DNA of 64,000 nt, taken from positions 2,858,501-2,922,500 of the forward strand of contig NZ_PPPD01000001.1 in assembly GCF_002901445.1 (NCBI RefSeq). Direction: 5' to 3'. Position 1 is the stretch's first letter, and the number at the start of each line of letters is the position of its first letter. The notes below the pieces were generated by a model. That model did not search any database and was not told where the DNA came from. It saw only the letters and a program-made list of their open reading frames with translations. Both the position numbers and the translations under genes were made by a program. This DNA is from Deinococcus koreensis (GTDB taxonomy: Bacteria; Deinococcota; Deinococci; Deinococcales; Deinococcaceae). Of the stretch, positions 10,653-21,883 are shown piece by piece.

Positions 10653-10991
10653 ATGGCGAAGAAATCAGCGGTCGATCTGAGCATTCCCGAGCAGGTGCAG
10701 GAGAACGCGCAGCGGGGGCTCAGGCTCCGGGAGGAGCACGGCTTCGGCGGTACGAAGGTGGGCGAGGCCACCGCGAAGTTACTTTCGGGGGGCGGCAGCG
10801 TCAGCGCCCGCAAGGTGCGGCACATCTCGCGCTACTTCCCGCGCCATGCCGGCGACAATCTCGACCAGACCGGCAAGTCGGGGAAGCCCTCGCGCGGCTA
10901 TATCGCGTGGCTGCTGTGGGGCGGCGACGCCGGACGAACCTGGAGCGAGAAGGCCGTGAAGGCGCTGGACGCCGAGGCTGGCGAGAAGTAG
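10653..10991 (+). CDS. small conserved protein resembling a phage structural-protein module
   Basis: This 112-residue soluble protein has the pattern NAQRGLRLREEHGFGGTKVG, then LSGGGSVSARKVRHISRYFPRH, then GYIAWLLWGGDAGRTWSEK. From memory, the same module occurs in phage proteins, often as a stretch of capsid or head-associated proteins, and as stand-alone small ORFs. The role here is unknown. The start chosen is ATG 10653, because MAKKSAVDLSIPEQVQ begins the conserved part; the frame is open upstream but poor in content. Confidence 0.7.
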   Translation: MAKKSAVDLSIPEQVQENAQRGLRLREEHGFGGTKVGEATAKLLSGGGSVSARKVRHISRYFPRHAGDNLDQTGKSGKPSRGYIAWLLWGGDAGRTWSEKAVKALDAEAGEK

Positions 10992-10994
10992 CGG

Positions 10995-12410
10995 CTACGG
11001 TTTGGGGAAACGGTCGAGCCTGAACAGGGCGTCCACTTCGTAAGGCGCCAGGGCGCGGCCATAGAAGCGGATGTCGTCGAAGGCGCCGGAGAAGGGCAGG
11101 TCGCCCGCGCCGCTGGTCGTGCCGCCCCCCGCCTCGGCCACCGTCCAGAGATTGTCCGTGGAGAAGTTGAAGGTGCCTCCATTCACGGTGCCCAGCCTCT
11201 GCCCGTTGCGATAGAAGGTCAGGGCGGTGCCACTGCCCGACGCGGTCACCACGGCGGCGTAGTGCGTCCACTGGCCTCCCGCCAGTGCCTGCGGATCGGT
11301 GATCTTCAGATCGCCGCCGCCCGTGCCGGCCCCGGCCAGCGCGAAGCTCACCTTCCCGGCGGCCCCGCTGCGCCCGTGCGCCGAGCCCACGTAGGCCAGC
11401 GCGGCGTCGCCCTTCTGCCCCACCAGCCAGGCGTTCTGGCCGACCTTGGCGGCGTCGGGCCTGATCCAGAAGTTCAGGGAAAAGGGCACGCGCAGGGCGA
11501 GGTTGCCGGTGGTCATGCCGCCCGCGACCTGGGCACCACACGCCGCGCTACCGGAACTGTTGAACACGGTGGCGCGGTTCGCCAGGGAGTAGCGGTCGGG
11601 CGCCCCCGCCGTGCAGCCGCTCCCCGCGAAGGTGCCGCTCAGCTTGTTGCCGCTCAGGTCGGCGCCGGAGTTGTCGAGCACGAAATGCGCCCGCGAGCCG
11701 TCCTGAAAGCGTGTGACGGCGTAGGTCTGCGGGAGGGTGGTGCTGCGGCCCCCCGCGTCGGTGGCCGTGACCTTCACCGTGAAGGTGCCGCCCGCCGCGT
11801 AGTCGTGGCTGGCGGCGTAGCTGCCGGAGGTCAGCGCCGGGGCCGCGCTGGGCGTGCCGTCGCCCCAGTCCACCGACACGCCTTTCAGGTCGCCGTCCGG
11901 GTCGCTGACACTGCCCGTCAGGATCAGGCGTTCAGGGGTACCGGATACGCCCACGGTGGGGGTCGGGGTGGTCAGCACGGGGGCCCCCGGCTGCGGGGCG
12001 CCGCCGACGGTCGCCTGAACCTCGAGCGTGTACGGACTCTCGCCAGCAGCGGTGCTGACCTTCAGGCGGTAGACGTAGGCACCTGGGTTCGGCACCGTGT
12101 CGGTGGTCGTGGTGGCCGAGCCGTCCAGGGTTCTGACCAGCGAGAAGGCGGCGCTTCCAGATTTCCGCTCCAGCACGTAGCTGAGCGCGCCGCCCACCGG
12201 GCTCCAGCTCAACGTGACGCCAGTCGCGCTGATCGACACGACATTGAAGTCTGCCGGGGCGGCCGGCAGGGTGGGGGCCGGCGTGGGGGCCGAGCAGCCG
12301 ATCAGCAGGCACACGCTCAGGCCGGCCGTCAGCCGCAGGGGGCCCGAGCCCGGCAGGGGGGAACGGCGAAGGGAAGAAGAGAGGACACGGCTCAGCAGGC
12401 GACGGTTCAT
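10995..12410 (-). CDS. surface lipoprotein with FN3, PKD and LamG-like domains
   Basis: The 471-residue protein has a lipoprotein signal ending LSVCLLIGCSAP. A fibronectin type III domain spans about residues 50-135 (DFNVVSISATGVTLSWSPV). A PKD-like domain spans about 160-230 (VSVDWGDGTPSAA, SHDYAAGGTFTVKVTATDAGG). A concanavalin/LamG-type domain runs to the end (VPFSLNFWIRPD, WTHYAAVVTASGSGTALTFYRNGQ, FDDIRFYGRALAPYEVDALF). Such proteins bind carbohydrate or other surface ligands; no catalytic site is seen. It is convergent with the small gene at 10653. Confidence 0.85.
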   Translation of the reverse strand: MNRRLLSRVLSSSLRRSPLPGSGPLRLTAGLSVCLLIGCSAPTPAPTLPAAPADFNVVSISATGVTLSWSPVGGALSYVLERKSGSAAFSLVRTLDGSATTTTDTVPNPGAYVYRLKVSTAAGESPYTLEVQATVGGAPQPGAPVLTTPTPTVGVSGTPERLILTGSVSDPDGDLKGVSVDWGDGTPSAAPALTSGSYAASHDYAAGGTFTVKVTATDAGGRSTTLPQTYAVTRFQDGSRAHFVLDNSGADLSGNKLSGTFAGSGCTAGAPDRYSLANRATVFNSSGSAACGAQVAGGMTTGNLALRVPFSLNFWIRPDAAKVGQNAWLVGQKGDAALAYVGSAHGRSGAAGKVSFALAGAGTGGGDLKITDPQALAGGQWTHYAAVVTASGSGTALTFYRNGQRLGTVNGGTFNFSTDNLWTVAEAGGGTTSGAGDLPFSGAFDDIRFYGRALAPYEVDALFRLDRFPKP

Positions 12411-12630
12411 GGATTCCCCCGGGAGGAGACGAGAGACGTCCGCAGGCCAGGAACAGGGCAGGCCACAGGACGGGGCGGAAGGCGGAGAGCATGCACAGGA
12501 GGACGGCGAGAGGGCTTCACGCTACCGCCTGCTCCCGCCCCTGGGTAGTGCCGTGATGTTCATGCTCGACGACCCTGCCCCGACTCCCCGGACGCCTCCC
12601 GCAGGAGCCCTGAATCGTGCCCCGCCATTC

Positions 12631-12659
12631 GTGACAAGTCGCAACCGAGGGGCTACTAT
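12631..12659 (+). promoter_or_regulatory. promoter of the 90-residue gene, leaderless
   Basis: GTGACA (12631-12636), 17-base spacer, TACTAT (12654-12659), then six bases to the ATG at 12666. Confidence 0.75.
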
Positions 12660-12665
12660 TCTGTT

Positions 12666-12938
12666 ATGAGCGAAATCCATCTCGCCCCTCTGCTCCTGAT
12701 CCATGTGCCCGCTGGCCATGAGATCGACCCGCAGGCCCTGGAGGATCTCAAGGCCCACGCCAGCGCGCAGTACGGCGCCTCGGTACTGATCAACCCGCGC
12801 CAGACGCCCCTCGCCAGCAGCCGGCCGGTGATCCTGGGCCACTGGGGCCACACCCTGCCCGCCCAGGTGATGGCCGATCTGGAGCCGCGCATCGAGCGGG
12901 TGTTCTTCAACCTCGACTGGCTCGCAGACGTCATTTGA
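12666..12938 (+). CDS. conserved small protein of unknown function
   Basis: The 90 residues (MSEIHLAPLLLIHVPAGHE..., SRPVILGHWGHTLPAQVMAD) form a plausible small alpha/beta protein without signal or membrane segment. I do not recognise the family. The excellent promoter directly before the ATG, and codon use like the neighbours, support a real gene. Confidence 0.75.
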   Translation: MSEIHLAPLLLIHVPAGHEIDPQALEDLKAHASAQYGASVLINPRQTPLASSRPVILGHWGHTLPAQVMADLEPRIERVFFNLDWLADVI

Positions 12939-13157
12939 GTGGATCGGCAGCCCCCTCCAGGCACGACGGGCTGGAGGTAGGTGTGGGCGGTCTGGACGCC
13001 AGCTCAGGGCCGGCCGGGCTGTTCGGTTGCGCGGGACGGTGACTCAGGGAACAATGTGCCCCTCATGACGAGCCCCTGAACTGTCGGGTCTACTGTGGGC
13101 CCGATCTACCCGGTTCATCGTCCCGGCGATGAAGATTCCCAGGATCCCAGGAGAACC

Positions 13158-16100
13158 ATGCGTCCATCCCTTGCTCTTTCCATCGCCTGTTCCCTGCTGC
13201 TCGCCTCGTGCGGCAGTACCCAGACGGCCCTCTCGCCCTCCGCCGCCATCCTGGCGCAGACCCAGAAGGTCGCTGTCCTGAGCGTGCCGGTGGCCGCCGA
13301 GGTCAAGTTCGTCGAGCTGATCCTGACCGACAAGAAGGGTGCCGCCCAGACCTTCAGCGCCGTGCCTGCCGACGGCTCGGCCGTTTTCCAGCTGGGCAAG
13401 GTGGGCAACGGTGACTTCCAGGCCGCCGTCCGTGCCTACGACGCCTCCGACAAGAAGGTCGTGCTGTACAAGGGGGCGGCGCCGGTCAACCTCAAGGCGG
13501 GCACCGCCGCCACCTTCCCGGCCCTGACCCGCGTGTCGGCCAGCGTGACGGTGAACGCCACGCCCACGCTGGACAAGACCGCGACCTTCACGGCGAAACT
13601 CGGTGAGACCAGCCTGCCCATGACGGTGGCCGGTGGCGTGGCCAGCGTGAAATTCGCCGACGTGCCCACCGCCCGCAGCCTGAGCGTGACCGTGCAGGGC
13701 AAAGCCAGCGACGGCCAGCCTACCCAGACGGGCTCGGCCACCTTCACGCTGGGTGACGGCGGCGCGACCGTGCCCGTGACCCTGAGCGAGATCGCCAGTT
13801 GCCCGGTGGTGGAGGGCGCCGTGACCGCCATCCCTGCCATCCAGGGCAGCGGCGCCGCCAGCCCCCTGGTGGGCCAGAGCGTGACCGTGCGCGGCGTGGT
13901 GACCAGCGACCTGCAGAGCGGTCTGGGCGGCTTCTACGTGCAGGACGCGGCCGGCGACAGCGACCCCGCGACCAGCGACGGCGTGTTCGTCTTCACCGGG
14001 CTGGGCAGCGCCGCCGCGCCGCAGCCCGTGGCGGTGGGCGACCTCGTGCAGTTCACCGGCACGGTCAAGGAGTTCAAGAGCCCCGCCACCGCCACCGAAT
14101 CGGCCACCCAGCTCGATACGGTCAGCAACTTCGTCAAGTGCGCCCCTGGCCTGGTCGTCAAGCCTGTGGAGGTCAAGGCGCCCTTCAACGACCTGGAGCG
14201 CTACGAGGGGATGCTGGTTACCTTCCCCGAGAAGCTGACGGTCACCGACAACTTCAGCTACGGCCGCTTCGGCGAGCTGGGCCTGTCGGCCGGCGGACGG
14301 CTGTTCAACCCCACCAACGGCAACGTGAGCCCGGCCCCCAGCGCGGCCGAGCTGGCCGCCCGCCGCATCATCCTGGACGACCGCAGCAGCCGCCAGAACC
14401 CGGCCACCGTGGCCTACCTGGAGGGTGGCACCCGCCGCACCGGCGACACCGTGACCGGCCTGACCGGCGCGCTGCACTTCGCCAACAATGCCTTCAAGGT
14501 GCAGCCCACGGCCGACCCGGTGTTCGTGAACGAGAACCCGCGCAGCGCCACCCCCAAAGCGGTGGGCGGCACGCTGACGGTGGCCGGCGCCAACGTCCTG
14601 AACTACTTCACCACCTTCGGCGCCTCCACGGATCGCGGGGCCAGCTCGGCCTACGAGTTCGGCCGCCAGAAGACCAAGGTGATCGCGGCCCTGAAGGGTC
14701 TGGACGCCGACATCGTGACCCTGATGGAGGTGCAGAACAACGGCGATGCGGCCCTGAATGATCTGGTCGCCGGGCTCAACACTGCCTACGGCGCCGAGAC
14801 GTACAAGGCCGTGCAGACCGGCGTGATCGGCACCGACGCCATCAAGGTCGCCATCATTTACAAGCCGGCGCGCGTGCGGCCCGTTGGCAGCTTCGCCATC
14901 GACCCCAACCCCGTCTACAGCCGCCCCCCGCTGGCCCAGAGCTTCCAGGATCTGGGCAAGGGGGGCGTGCTGACCGTCGTGGCGAACCACTTCAAGAGCA
15001 AGGGCTCGTGCCCGACCTCGGGCGACGTGGACACCGGCCAGGGCTGCTGGAACCAGCTGCGAGTGCAGCAGTCGCAGGCGCTGCTGAGCTTCGCCCAGAC
15101 CCTCAAGACCCGCGTCAATGATCAGGACGTGCTGATCATGGGCGATCTGAACGCCTACGGCCAGGAAGATCCGATCAACACCATCGTCGCGGGCGGGTAC
15201 GCCAGCTTGAACCTGCGGATTCCCGAAGCAGACCGCTATTCGTACCAGTTCGGCGGGCTGTTCGGCTACCTGGATCACGCGCTGGCCACGACCAACCTGA
15301 ACTCCCAGGTGACCGGCATCACCGAGTGGCACATCAACGCCGACGAGCCGGTGTTCATCGACTACAACGTGGAGTTCAAGAACAACCCCAACTGCGTGGG
15401 CACGAACTGCACGAGCCCCGACCTGTACACCCCGGATGCCTTCCGCGCCTCCGACCACGACCCCGTGCTGGTGGGCCTGAACCTCAGCGCCGACACCGTG
15501 ACCGAGCCCGTGACGCCGCTGAGCGTGAGCGCGACCGGCCCCGACACCGTGACCGCCGGCCAGCCCTACACCCTGAGCGTCGGCGCGGGCGGCACCCCGG
15601 ACAGCCTGAAGGTGAACTGGGGCGACGGCAGCGCCGAGGAGACCCTGGCTGCGGGCGCCACCAGCGCGGCCCACACCTACGCCTCAGCCGGCCCCGTGAC
15701 TATTACTGTGACCGCCACGCGCGGCGCGGAAACCAAGACCGCCACGAAGAGCGTGACCGTGAATTCGGCGCCTGTGACGGGCGCGGGCCGGCTGGTCATC
15801 AGCCAGGTCTACGGCGGCGGCGGCAATACTGGCGCGCCCTTCACCAACGACTTCATCGAGATCTTCAACGCGGGGAGCGGCCCGGTCAACCTGAACGGTT
15901 ACTCCGTGCAGTACGCCAGCGCGACAGGAACGAGCTGGGCGGTGACGCCTCTGGGCACCGTCAACCTTGCGGCCGGTCAGTATTACCTCGTGCAGGGAGC
16001 AGCCGGAACGACTGTCACCAACGCCCCCCTGCCCACCCCGGACGTGATCGGAACCACGAACCTGAGCGGCACCAACGGCAAGGTGGCCCTGGCCTCCAGC

Positions 16101-16328
16101 ACGGTGGCGCTCACGGGTATCAATCCTGTAGGCGGAGCCCTGGTTGACCTCGTCGGCTACGGTTCGGCCAATGGCTTTGAAGGGAATGCAGCGCCGGCGC
16201 TTTCCAACACCACCGCTGGTCTGCGCGCCGGGAACGGCTGCACCGACACCAACCAGAACGGCGCGGACTTCGCGGCTGGTGCCCCCACGCCGCGCACCAC
16301 CGCCTCGCCCGCGAACATCTGCCCCTGA
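13158..16328 (+). CDS. ExeM/NucH-type extracellular nuclease lipoprotein
   Basis: This is a 1056-residue protein with a lipoprotein signal (SIACSLLLASCGS). After beta-rich repeats it has an OB-fold region at about residues 220-320 (VGQSVTVRGVVTSDLQSGLG, FYVQDAAGD). An endonuclease/exonuclease/phosphatase domain spans about residues 475-775, with VTLMEVQNNG, VVANHFKSKGSC, MGDLNAYGQEDP and SDHDPVLVGL as the catalytic motifs. A PKD domain (KVNWGDGSAEE) and a C-terminal lamin-tail domain (LVISQVYGGGGNTGAPFTND, FIEIFNAGSGPVNLNGYSV) follow. It should degrade DNA outside the cell while anchored to the envelope. ATG 13158 follows a GGAGAACC site. Confidence 0.93.
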   Translation: MRPSLALSIACSLLLASCGSTQTALSPSAAILAQTQKVAVLSVPVAAEVKFVELILTDKKGAAQTFSAVPADGSAVFQLGKVGNGDFQAAVRAYDASDKKVVLYKGAAPVNLKAGTAATFPALTRVSASVTVNATPTLDKTATFTAKLGETSLPMTVAGGVASVKFADVPTARSLSVTVQGKASDGQPTQTGSATFTLGDGGATVPVTLSEIASCPVVEGAVTAIPAIQGSGAASPLVGQSVTVRGVVTSDLQSGLGGFYVQDAAGDSDPATSDGVFVFTGLGSAAAPQPVAVGDLVQFTGTVKEFKSPATATESATQLDTVSNFVKCAPGLVVKPVEVKAPFNDLERYEGMLVTFPEKLTVTDNFSYGRFGELGLSAGGRLFNPTNGNVSPAPSAAELAARRIILDDRSSRQNPATVAYLEGGTRRTGDTVTGLTGALHFANNAFKVQPTADPVFVNENPRSATPKAVGGTLTVAGANVLNYFTTFGASTDRGASSAYEFGRQKTKVIAALKGLDADIVTLMEVQNNGDAALNDLVAGLNTAYGAETYKAVQTGVIGTDAIKVAIIYKPARVRPVGSFAIDPNPVYSRPPLAQSFQDLGKGGVLTVVANHFKSKGSCPTSGDVDTGQGCWNQLRVQQSQALLSFAQTLKTRVNDQDVLIMGDLNAYGQEDPINTIVAGGYASLNLRIPEADRYSYQFGGLFGYLDHALATTNLNSQVTGITEWHINADEPVFIDYNVEFKNNPNCVGTNCTSPDLYTPDAFRASDHDPVLVGLNLSADTVTEPVTPLSVSATGPDTVTAGQPYTLSVGAGGTPDSLKVNWGDGSAEETLAAGATSAAHTYASAGPVTITVTATRGAETKTATKSVTVNSAPVTGAGRLVISQVYGGGGNTGAPFTNDFIEIFNAGSGPVNLNGYSVQYASATGTSWAVTPLGTVNLAAGQYYLVQGAAGTTVTNAPLPTPDVIGTTNLSGTNGKVALASSTVALTGINPVGGALVDLVGYGSANGFEGNAAPALSNTTAGLRAGNGCTDTNQNGADFAAGAPTPRTTASPANICP

Positions 16329-16359
16329 GGCTGAGGCCAGACTAAAGAACCACCTTTCC

Positions 16360-16397
16360 CGTGGGGCAGGCGCAAAAGCAGCCTGCCCCACGCTTTT
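16360..16397 (+). terminator. intrinsic terminator of the nuclease gene
   Basis: A 12-bp perfect stem (16360-16371 with 16381-16392) with loop GCAAAAGCA, followed by CTTTT. Confidence 0.88.
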
Positions 16398-16423
16398 CGT
16401 CGTCCAGATGCCGCCGCCCGTGT

Positions 16424-16429
16424 TAGCCT
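16424..16429 (+). promoter_or_regulatory. -10 box before the TauE/SafE gene
   Basis: TAGCCT. Seven bases later comes GTG (16437), which opens a four-codon ORF whose TGA overlaps the TTG start of the transporter gene. Confidence 0.5.
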
Positions 16430-16447
16430 CGCGGGCGTGATTCGCTC

Positions 16448-17215
16448 TTGATCTCCGGGATGATGCTGGCCGTCATCGGTGTGGGCCTGCTGGCCGGTGT
16501 GCTAGGCGCGATCCTGGGGCTGGGCGGCGGCGTGGTCGTCGTGCCGGCCCTGGAATTCGTGCTGCCCTATTTCGGCCGCGAGATCACCATCCAGCAGGCG
16601 GTGGCCGTGAGCCAGATCGGCGTGCTCGCGGTGGGCCTGAGCGGCGCGGCCAGCTACCTGCAGCAGGGACTGGTGCGCGCCCGCACCGGCTACCTGCTCT
16701 CGCCGTACACCATCCTGGGCGGCGCGGTGGGCAGCGGCCTGGGCCTGATCCTGCCCGCTCGCGCCGTGGCGACCGTGTTCTCGCTGCTGCTGCTGTATTC
16801 GGCGTATAACCTGCTGCGCGGCCTGAAGCGCGTGGAGGTCGAGCGCACGCCCAGCCGATTAGTGCCGCCCGCCATGACCTTCGCGGGCGTGATGAGCGGC
16901 CTGCTGGGCATCGGCGGCGGCACGGTGCAGGTGCCGTTGCTGAACCTGCTGGCGGGCGTGCCGATCCGGCAGGCCATCGCCACGAGCACCTTCATCATGG
17001 GCCTGACCGCGGTGGGCAATGCGCTGGTGTATCAGGCGGGGGGCCTGCTGGACGTGAGACTGGCCGCCGGCGTGGCGCTGGGCGTGCTGGTCGGCGCGCG
17101 GGCCGGGGCCAGCCTGCAGAGCCGCATTCCCGCCGCACAGCTCAAGTTGTTCTTCAGCCTGCTGCTGATCTTCACGGCCGGGCAACTGCTGTGGAAATAC
17201 TGGGGGAACGCATGA
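16448..17215 (+). CDS. TauE/SafE-family sulfite or anion exporter
   Basis: The 255-residue integral membrane protein has about eight helices and two copies of the family glycine motif: [22 protein letters not shown] near the N-terminus and [20 protein letters not shown] in the second half. The family moves sulfite, sulfoacetate or related anions, and the substrate here is unknown. The start is TTG 16448; ATG 16460 is an alternative. It overlaps the following small membrane gene by ATGA. Confidence 0.88.
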   Translation: MISGMMLAVIGVGLLAGVLGAILGLGGGVVVVPALEFVLPYFGREITIQQAVAVSQIGVLAVGLSGAASYLQQGLVRARTGYLLSPYTILGGAVGSGLGLILPARAVATVFSLLLLYSAYNLLRGLKRVEVERTPSRLVPPAMTFAGVMSGLLGIGGGTVQVPLLNLLAGVPIRQAIATSTFIMGLTAVGNALVYQAGGLLDVRLAAGVALGVLVGARAGASLQSRIPAAQLKLFFSLLLIFTAGQLLWKYWGNA

Positions 17216-17487
17216 GCGGCCCACAGCCCGGCGAGAACCCCGAGCTGGCCGGGCTGCCCGCCTGGCTCTATCCGCTGGGCTTCTGGGTGGGCGTGGCCGC
17301 GCTGGCGCTGGGCATGCTCGTGCCGGGGCTGGCGGTGGCCGGCGTGGTCTGGGTGGCGGCGGTGCCGGTGCTGGCGGCCCTGTGGGTGGCGCTGGCGGCC
17401 TGGAAAGTGGATCGGCGCCTGAGTCTGGCGGCGCTGATGGCGCTGGCCGGGCTGGCCGTGGTGTTCGTGGTCAAGCAGTGGATCTGA
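17212..17487 (+). CDS. small membrane protein, partner of the TauE/SafE gene
   Basis: The 91 residues hold three predicted membrane helices ([57 protein letters not shown]). The start codon overlaps the stop of the exporter gene (ATGA), so translation is likely coupled. DUF1634-type small membrane proteins often follow TauE/SafE genes. Size and place fit that, but I cannot confirm the family. Confidence 0.75.
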   Translation: MSGPQPGENPELAGLPAWLYPLGFWVGVAALALGMLVPGLAVAGVVWVAAVPVLAALWVALAAWKVDRRLSLAALMALAGLAVVFVVKQWI

Positions 17488-17548
17488 GGGGCGGCTGTGG
17501 AGGCGGCCGCTTCGTAACGCCGGCACCTCCGCCCGCCCCCAGTCCCGC

Positions 17549-17554
17549 TAGCCT
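17549..17554 (+). promoter_or_regulatory. -10 box, leaderless
   Basis: TAGCCT five bases before the ATG at 17560. Confidence 0.5.
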
Positions 17555-17559
17555 GCGCT

Positions 17560-18654
17560 ATGCGCCTGCGCTCCTGGCTCCTGCTCGCCGCCCTGCTGGG
17601 CTCGCCCGCTGTGGCCCAGCGCACCCCCGAAGCGCTGGTACAGGCGCTCCAGGCGGCGGCGCGGGCGGGCGATGCCCAGGCCTATCAAGCTCTGCTGGGC
17701 GGATCGGGCACCTTCCGGATCGAGGGAGCGAATTTCGCGGCCGACCTGAAGCGGGTGCCGCAACCCAGCGTGACCTACCTGCTCTCTGAGGTCAGAATGG
17801 CCGGTGACCAAGCCCGCGCCCGCCTGACCCTGAGCTGGGAGCGAGTGAAGGGCGTTCCCTCCCGCGCCACGCTGCCCGTGCGCCTGGAACGGGTGGGCGA
17901 GGTCTGGCGCTATGCCGGGGAGGATCTGCAGGCCATTCCCGCCGCGCCCTACGCCCTGTTCGCCGTGAACGAGGCGGGCCTGCCCGAGCGGGCTGCCCCC
18001 CTGGCCCCGCTGCTGGGCCGGGCCGCCGGCCGGGTGCGCGAGGCGCTGGGAATCGAGGTGCCGGCCACGGCCACCGTCAAGGTCTACCCGAACATGGACA
18101 GCCTCAGCGCCTCGGTGAACCTCTCGCTGCAACCCGTGGGCGGCTGGAACGAGCCCGGCGAGGCCATCAAGCTGATCCTCTCGGACGGCCCCTCCTTCGA
18201 GAGCAGTGCCCTGCGCCTGCTCGCCCACGAGTTCACGCATCTGAGCGTGTCGGCGGCGGTGGGGGAGGGCAGCGCCGCTGGTGCAGCGGATAGGCGCGTG
18301 CCCTGGTGGCTGCACGAGGGGCTGGCGGATCATGTGTCGCGGGCCTACTGGACACCGTCGGCCGTGACCTCCCGTCAGGAGCGCATGACCGGCTACGCCA
18401 GGGCAGGCTGGGTGCCGCTGGAGGAGCTGAGGGACTTTCCGGCTGTTCCCGAGGAGCGCTGGAAATATGTGTACGCGCAGGGGCTGGGGGTCGTGGACTT
18501 CCTGGCGGCGACGAAGGGGCAAGGCGCCCCGTTGGCGCTGGCTCGCGCTTTCGCGGCGTCCACCTCTGGGGCCGATGAGGCCGCCCGCTCGCTGGGCTAC
18601 GCCTCCTTCGCCGCGCTGGAGGAGCAGGCCCGCGCGTGGCTGGCGGCCCGCTGA
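17560..18654 (+). CDS. exported gluzincin (peptidase MA-like) metallopeptidase
   Basis: The 364-residue protein has a signal peptide ([20 protein letters not shown]). An NTF2-like region lies near the N-terminus ([21 protein letters not shown]). The zinc-peptidase core reads [12 protein letters not shown] (HExxH at about residues 223-227), followed by [17 protein letters not shown], which supplies the third ligand Glu of gluzincins. The end ([20 protein letters not shown]) is typical of the peptidase MA group. It is probably an envelope protease of unknown substrate. Confidence 0.82.
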   Translation: MRLRSWLLLAALLGSPAVAQRTPEALVQALQAAARAGDAQAYQALLGGSGTFRIEGANFAADLKRVPQPSVTYLLSEVRMAGDQARARLTLSWERVKGVPSRATLPVRLERVGEVWRYAGEDLQAIPAAPYALFAVNEAGLPERAAPLAPLLGRAAGRVREALGIEVPATATVKVYPNMDSLSASVNLSLQPVGGWNEPGEAIKLILSDGPSFESSALRLLAHEFTHLSVSAAVGEGSAAGAADRRVPWWLHEGLADHVSRAYWTPSAVTSRQERMTGYARAGWVPLEELRDFPAVPEERWKYVYAQGLGVVDFLAATKGQGAPLALARAFAASTSGADEAARSLGYASFAALEEQARAWLAAR

Positions 18655-18657
18655 ACC

Positions 18658-19299
18658 TTATTTCCTGCAGGTCAGATTCACGCGGAAGCTGGGATCTTTC
18701 ACCGTGTACTTCAGCGGCGTGTTCGCCACCCCCTGCGGGTCGATAGGCACGACCAGTTTCACGGGCTTGCCGCTCTGCCCGTCGGTCTCGAAGTCCAGGG
18801 AGACCGTCAGCGCCTCGCCGGGCAGGAAGCCCCGGTCGCGCAGGTCGACCACGGAGCTGTTCACGCCGATGACCCGCCCGCTGTCGAGCTGCAGGTCGTA
18901 GCGCCCGCCGCCCGAGCCGCCCGTGCTGACGCCCGCCTGCGCGCTGCCGTTGCGCGTCTCCAGCCGCACGCGCCAGAGGGTACCCTCCTGCTTTACGTCC
19001 AGCACGCGCAGCCGCCACACGCCGTTGAAGAGGGGCTGGTTCAGGCAGCCCTCCACCGCGCTGATCTGGTTCGCGCCGCCCTCTGCTCCCTGGGAAGCCA
19101 GCAGGAGCACACTGCCCCTGAGAGTCACGCCGATGCCCGCCGCCTTCAGGGCGTCCACGCTCACATAGGTTCTGCCCCCCTGCACGATGGCGCCGCCCGG
19201 CACAGCCCGGCCGTTCCACTGCACGGTGTAGGTGGTGGCGGCGAGGGCCACGGCGCTCAGGGTCAGCAGGCTGGCGATCAGGACGGACGTGCGGCGCAT
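18658..19299 (-). CDS. exported protein with copper-amine-oxidase-N-like domain
   Basis: The 213-residue protein has a signal peptide ending [10 protein letters not shown] short stalk-like domain follows ([33 protein letters not shown]), similar to the non-catalytic N-terminal domain of copper amine oxidases. A beta-rich C-terminal half with two cysteines comes last. No enzyme motif is seen. The start is ATG 19299, with GGAGG seven bases upstream. It is convergent with the peptidase gene and divergent from fadN. Confidence 0.75.
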   Translation of the reverse strand: MRRTSVLIASLLTLSAVALAATTYTVQWNGRAVPGGAIVQGGRTYVSVDALKAAGIGVTLRGSVLLLASQGAEGGANQISAVEGCLNQPLFNGVWRLRVLDVKQEGTLWRVRLETRNGSAQAGVSTGGSGGGRYDLQLDSGRVIGVNSSVVDLRDRGFLPGEALTVSLDFETDGQSGKPVKLVVPIDPQGVANTPLKYTVKDPSFRVNLTCRK

Positions 19300-19411
19300 G
19301 GGAACCTCCGGGGGCAGGGGAGAGGCGGCAGTACCTCGGCTCAGGCAGGCGAGGTGCCCCCAGCATGAAGCCTGGGAAGTGATCGAGCCATGACCGGGGC
19401 GTGGCCGTTTG

Positions 19412-19440
19412 TGGACAAAGCTCCCGCCCTCCCCTAAAAT
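19412..19440 (+). promoter_or_regulatory. promoter of the fad cluster
   Basis: TGGACA (19412-19417), 17-base spacer, TAAAAT (19435-19440). A second -10-like box TACAAT follows at 19451-19456, four bases before the ATG of the upstream ORF. Confidence 0.7.
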
Positions 19441-19460
19441 TTGAACCGAGTACAATATTT

Positions 19461-19528
19461 ATGAACGCGGCCCCTCTCCCGAACCCGGCGGGCCGCGCCA
19501 TACTCGAAGACCGACCGCAGGAGGCCCT

Positions 19529-19532
<4 letters not shown>
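19461..19532 (+). CDS. 23-codon upstream ORF overlapping the fadN start
   Basis: ATG at 19461 opens a frame ([11 protein letters not shown]...EDRPQEAL) whose TGA at 19530-19532 overlaps the fadN ATG as ATGA. It begins about 14 bases after the expected transcription start of the TAAAAT promoter, and only four bases after TACAAT. The AGGAGG site of fadN lies inside it. It is possibly a leader peptide that couples or tunes fadN translation. There is no proof that it is translated. Confidence 0.45.
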
Positions 19533-21871
<2,339 letters not shown>

Positions 21872-21883
21872 ACGGAGGCCGAT

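Noticed and set aside
13044..15674. 876-residue open frame opposite the nuclease gene
   Set aside because: Antisense shadow with no domain or signal; the plus strand encodes a complete lipoprotein nuclease.
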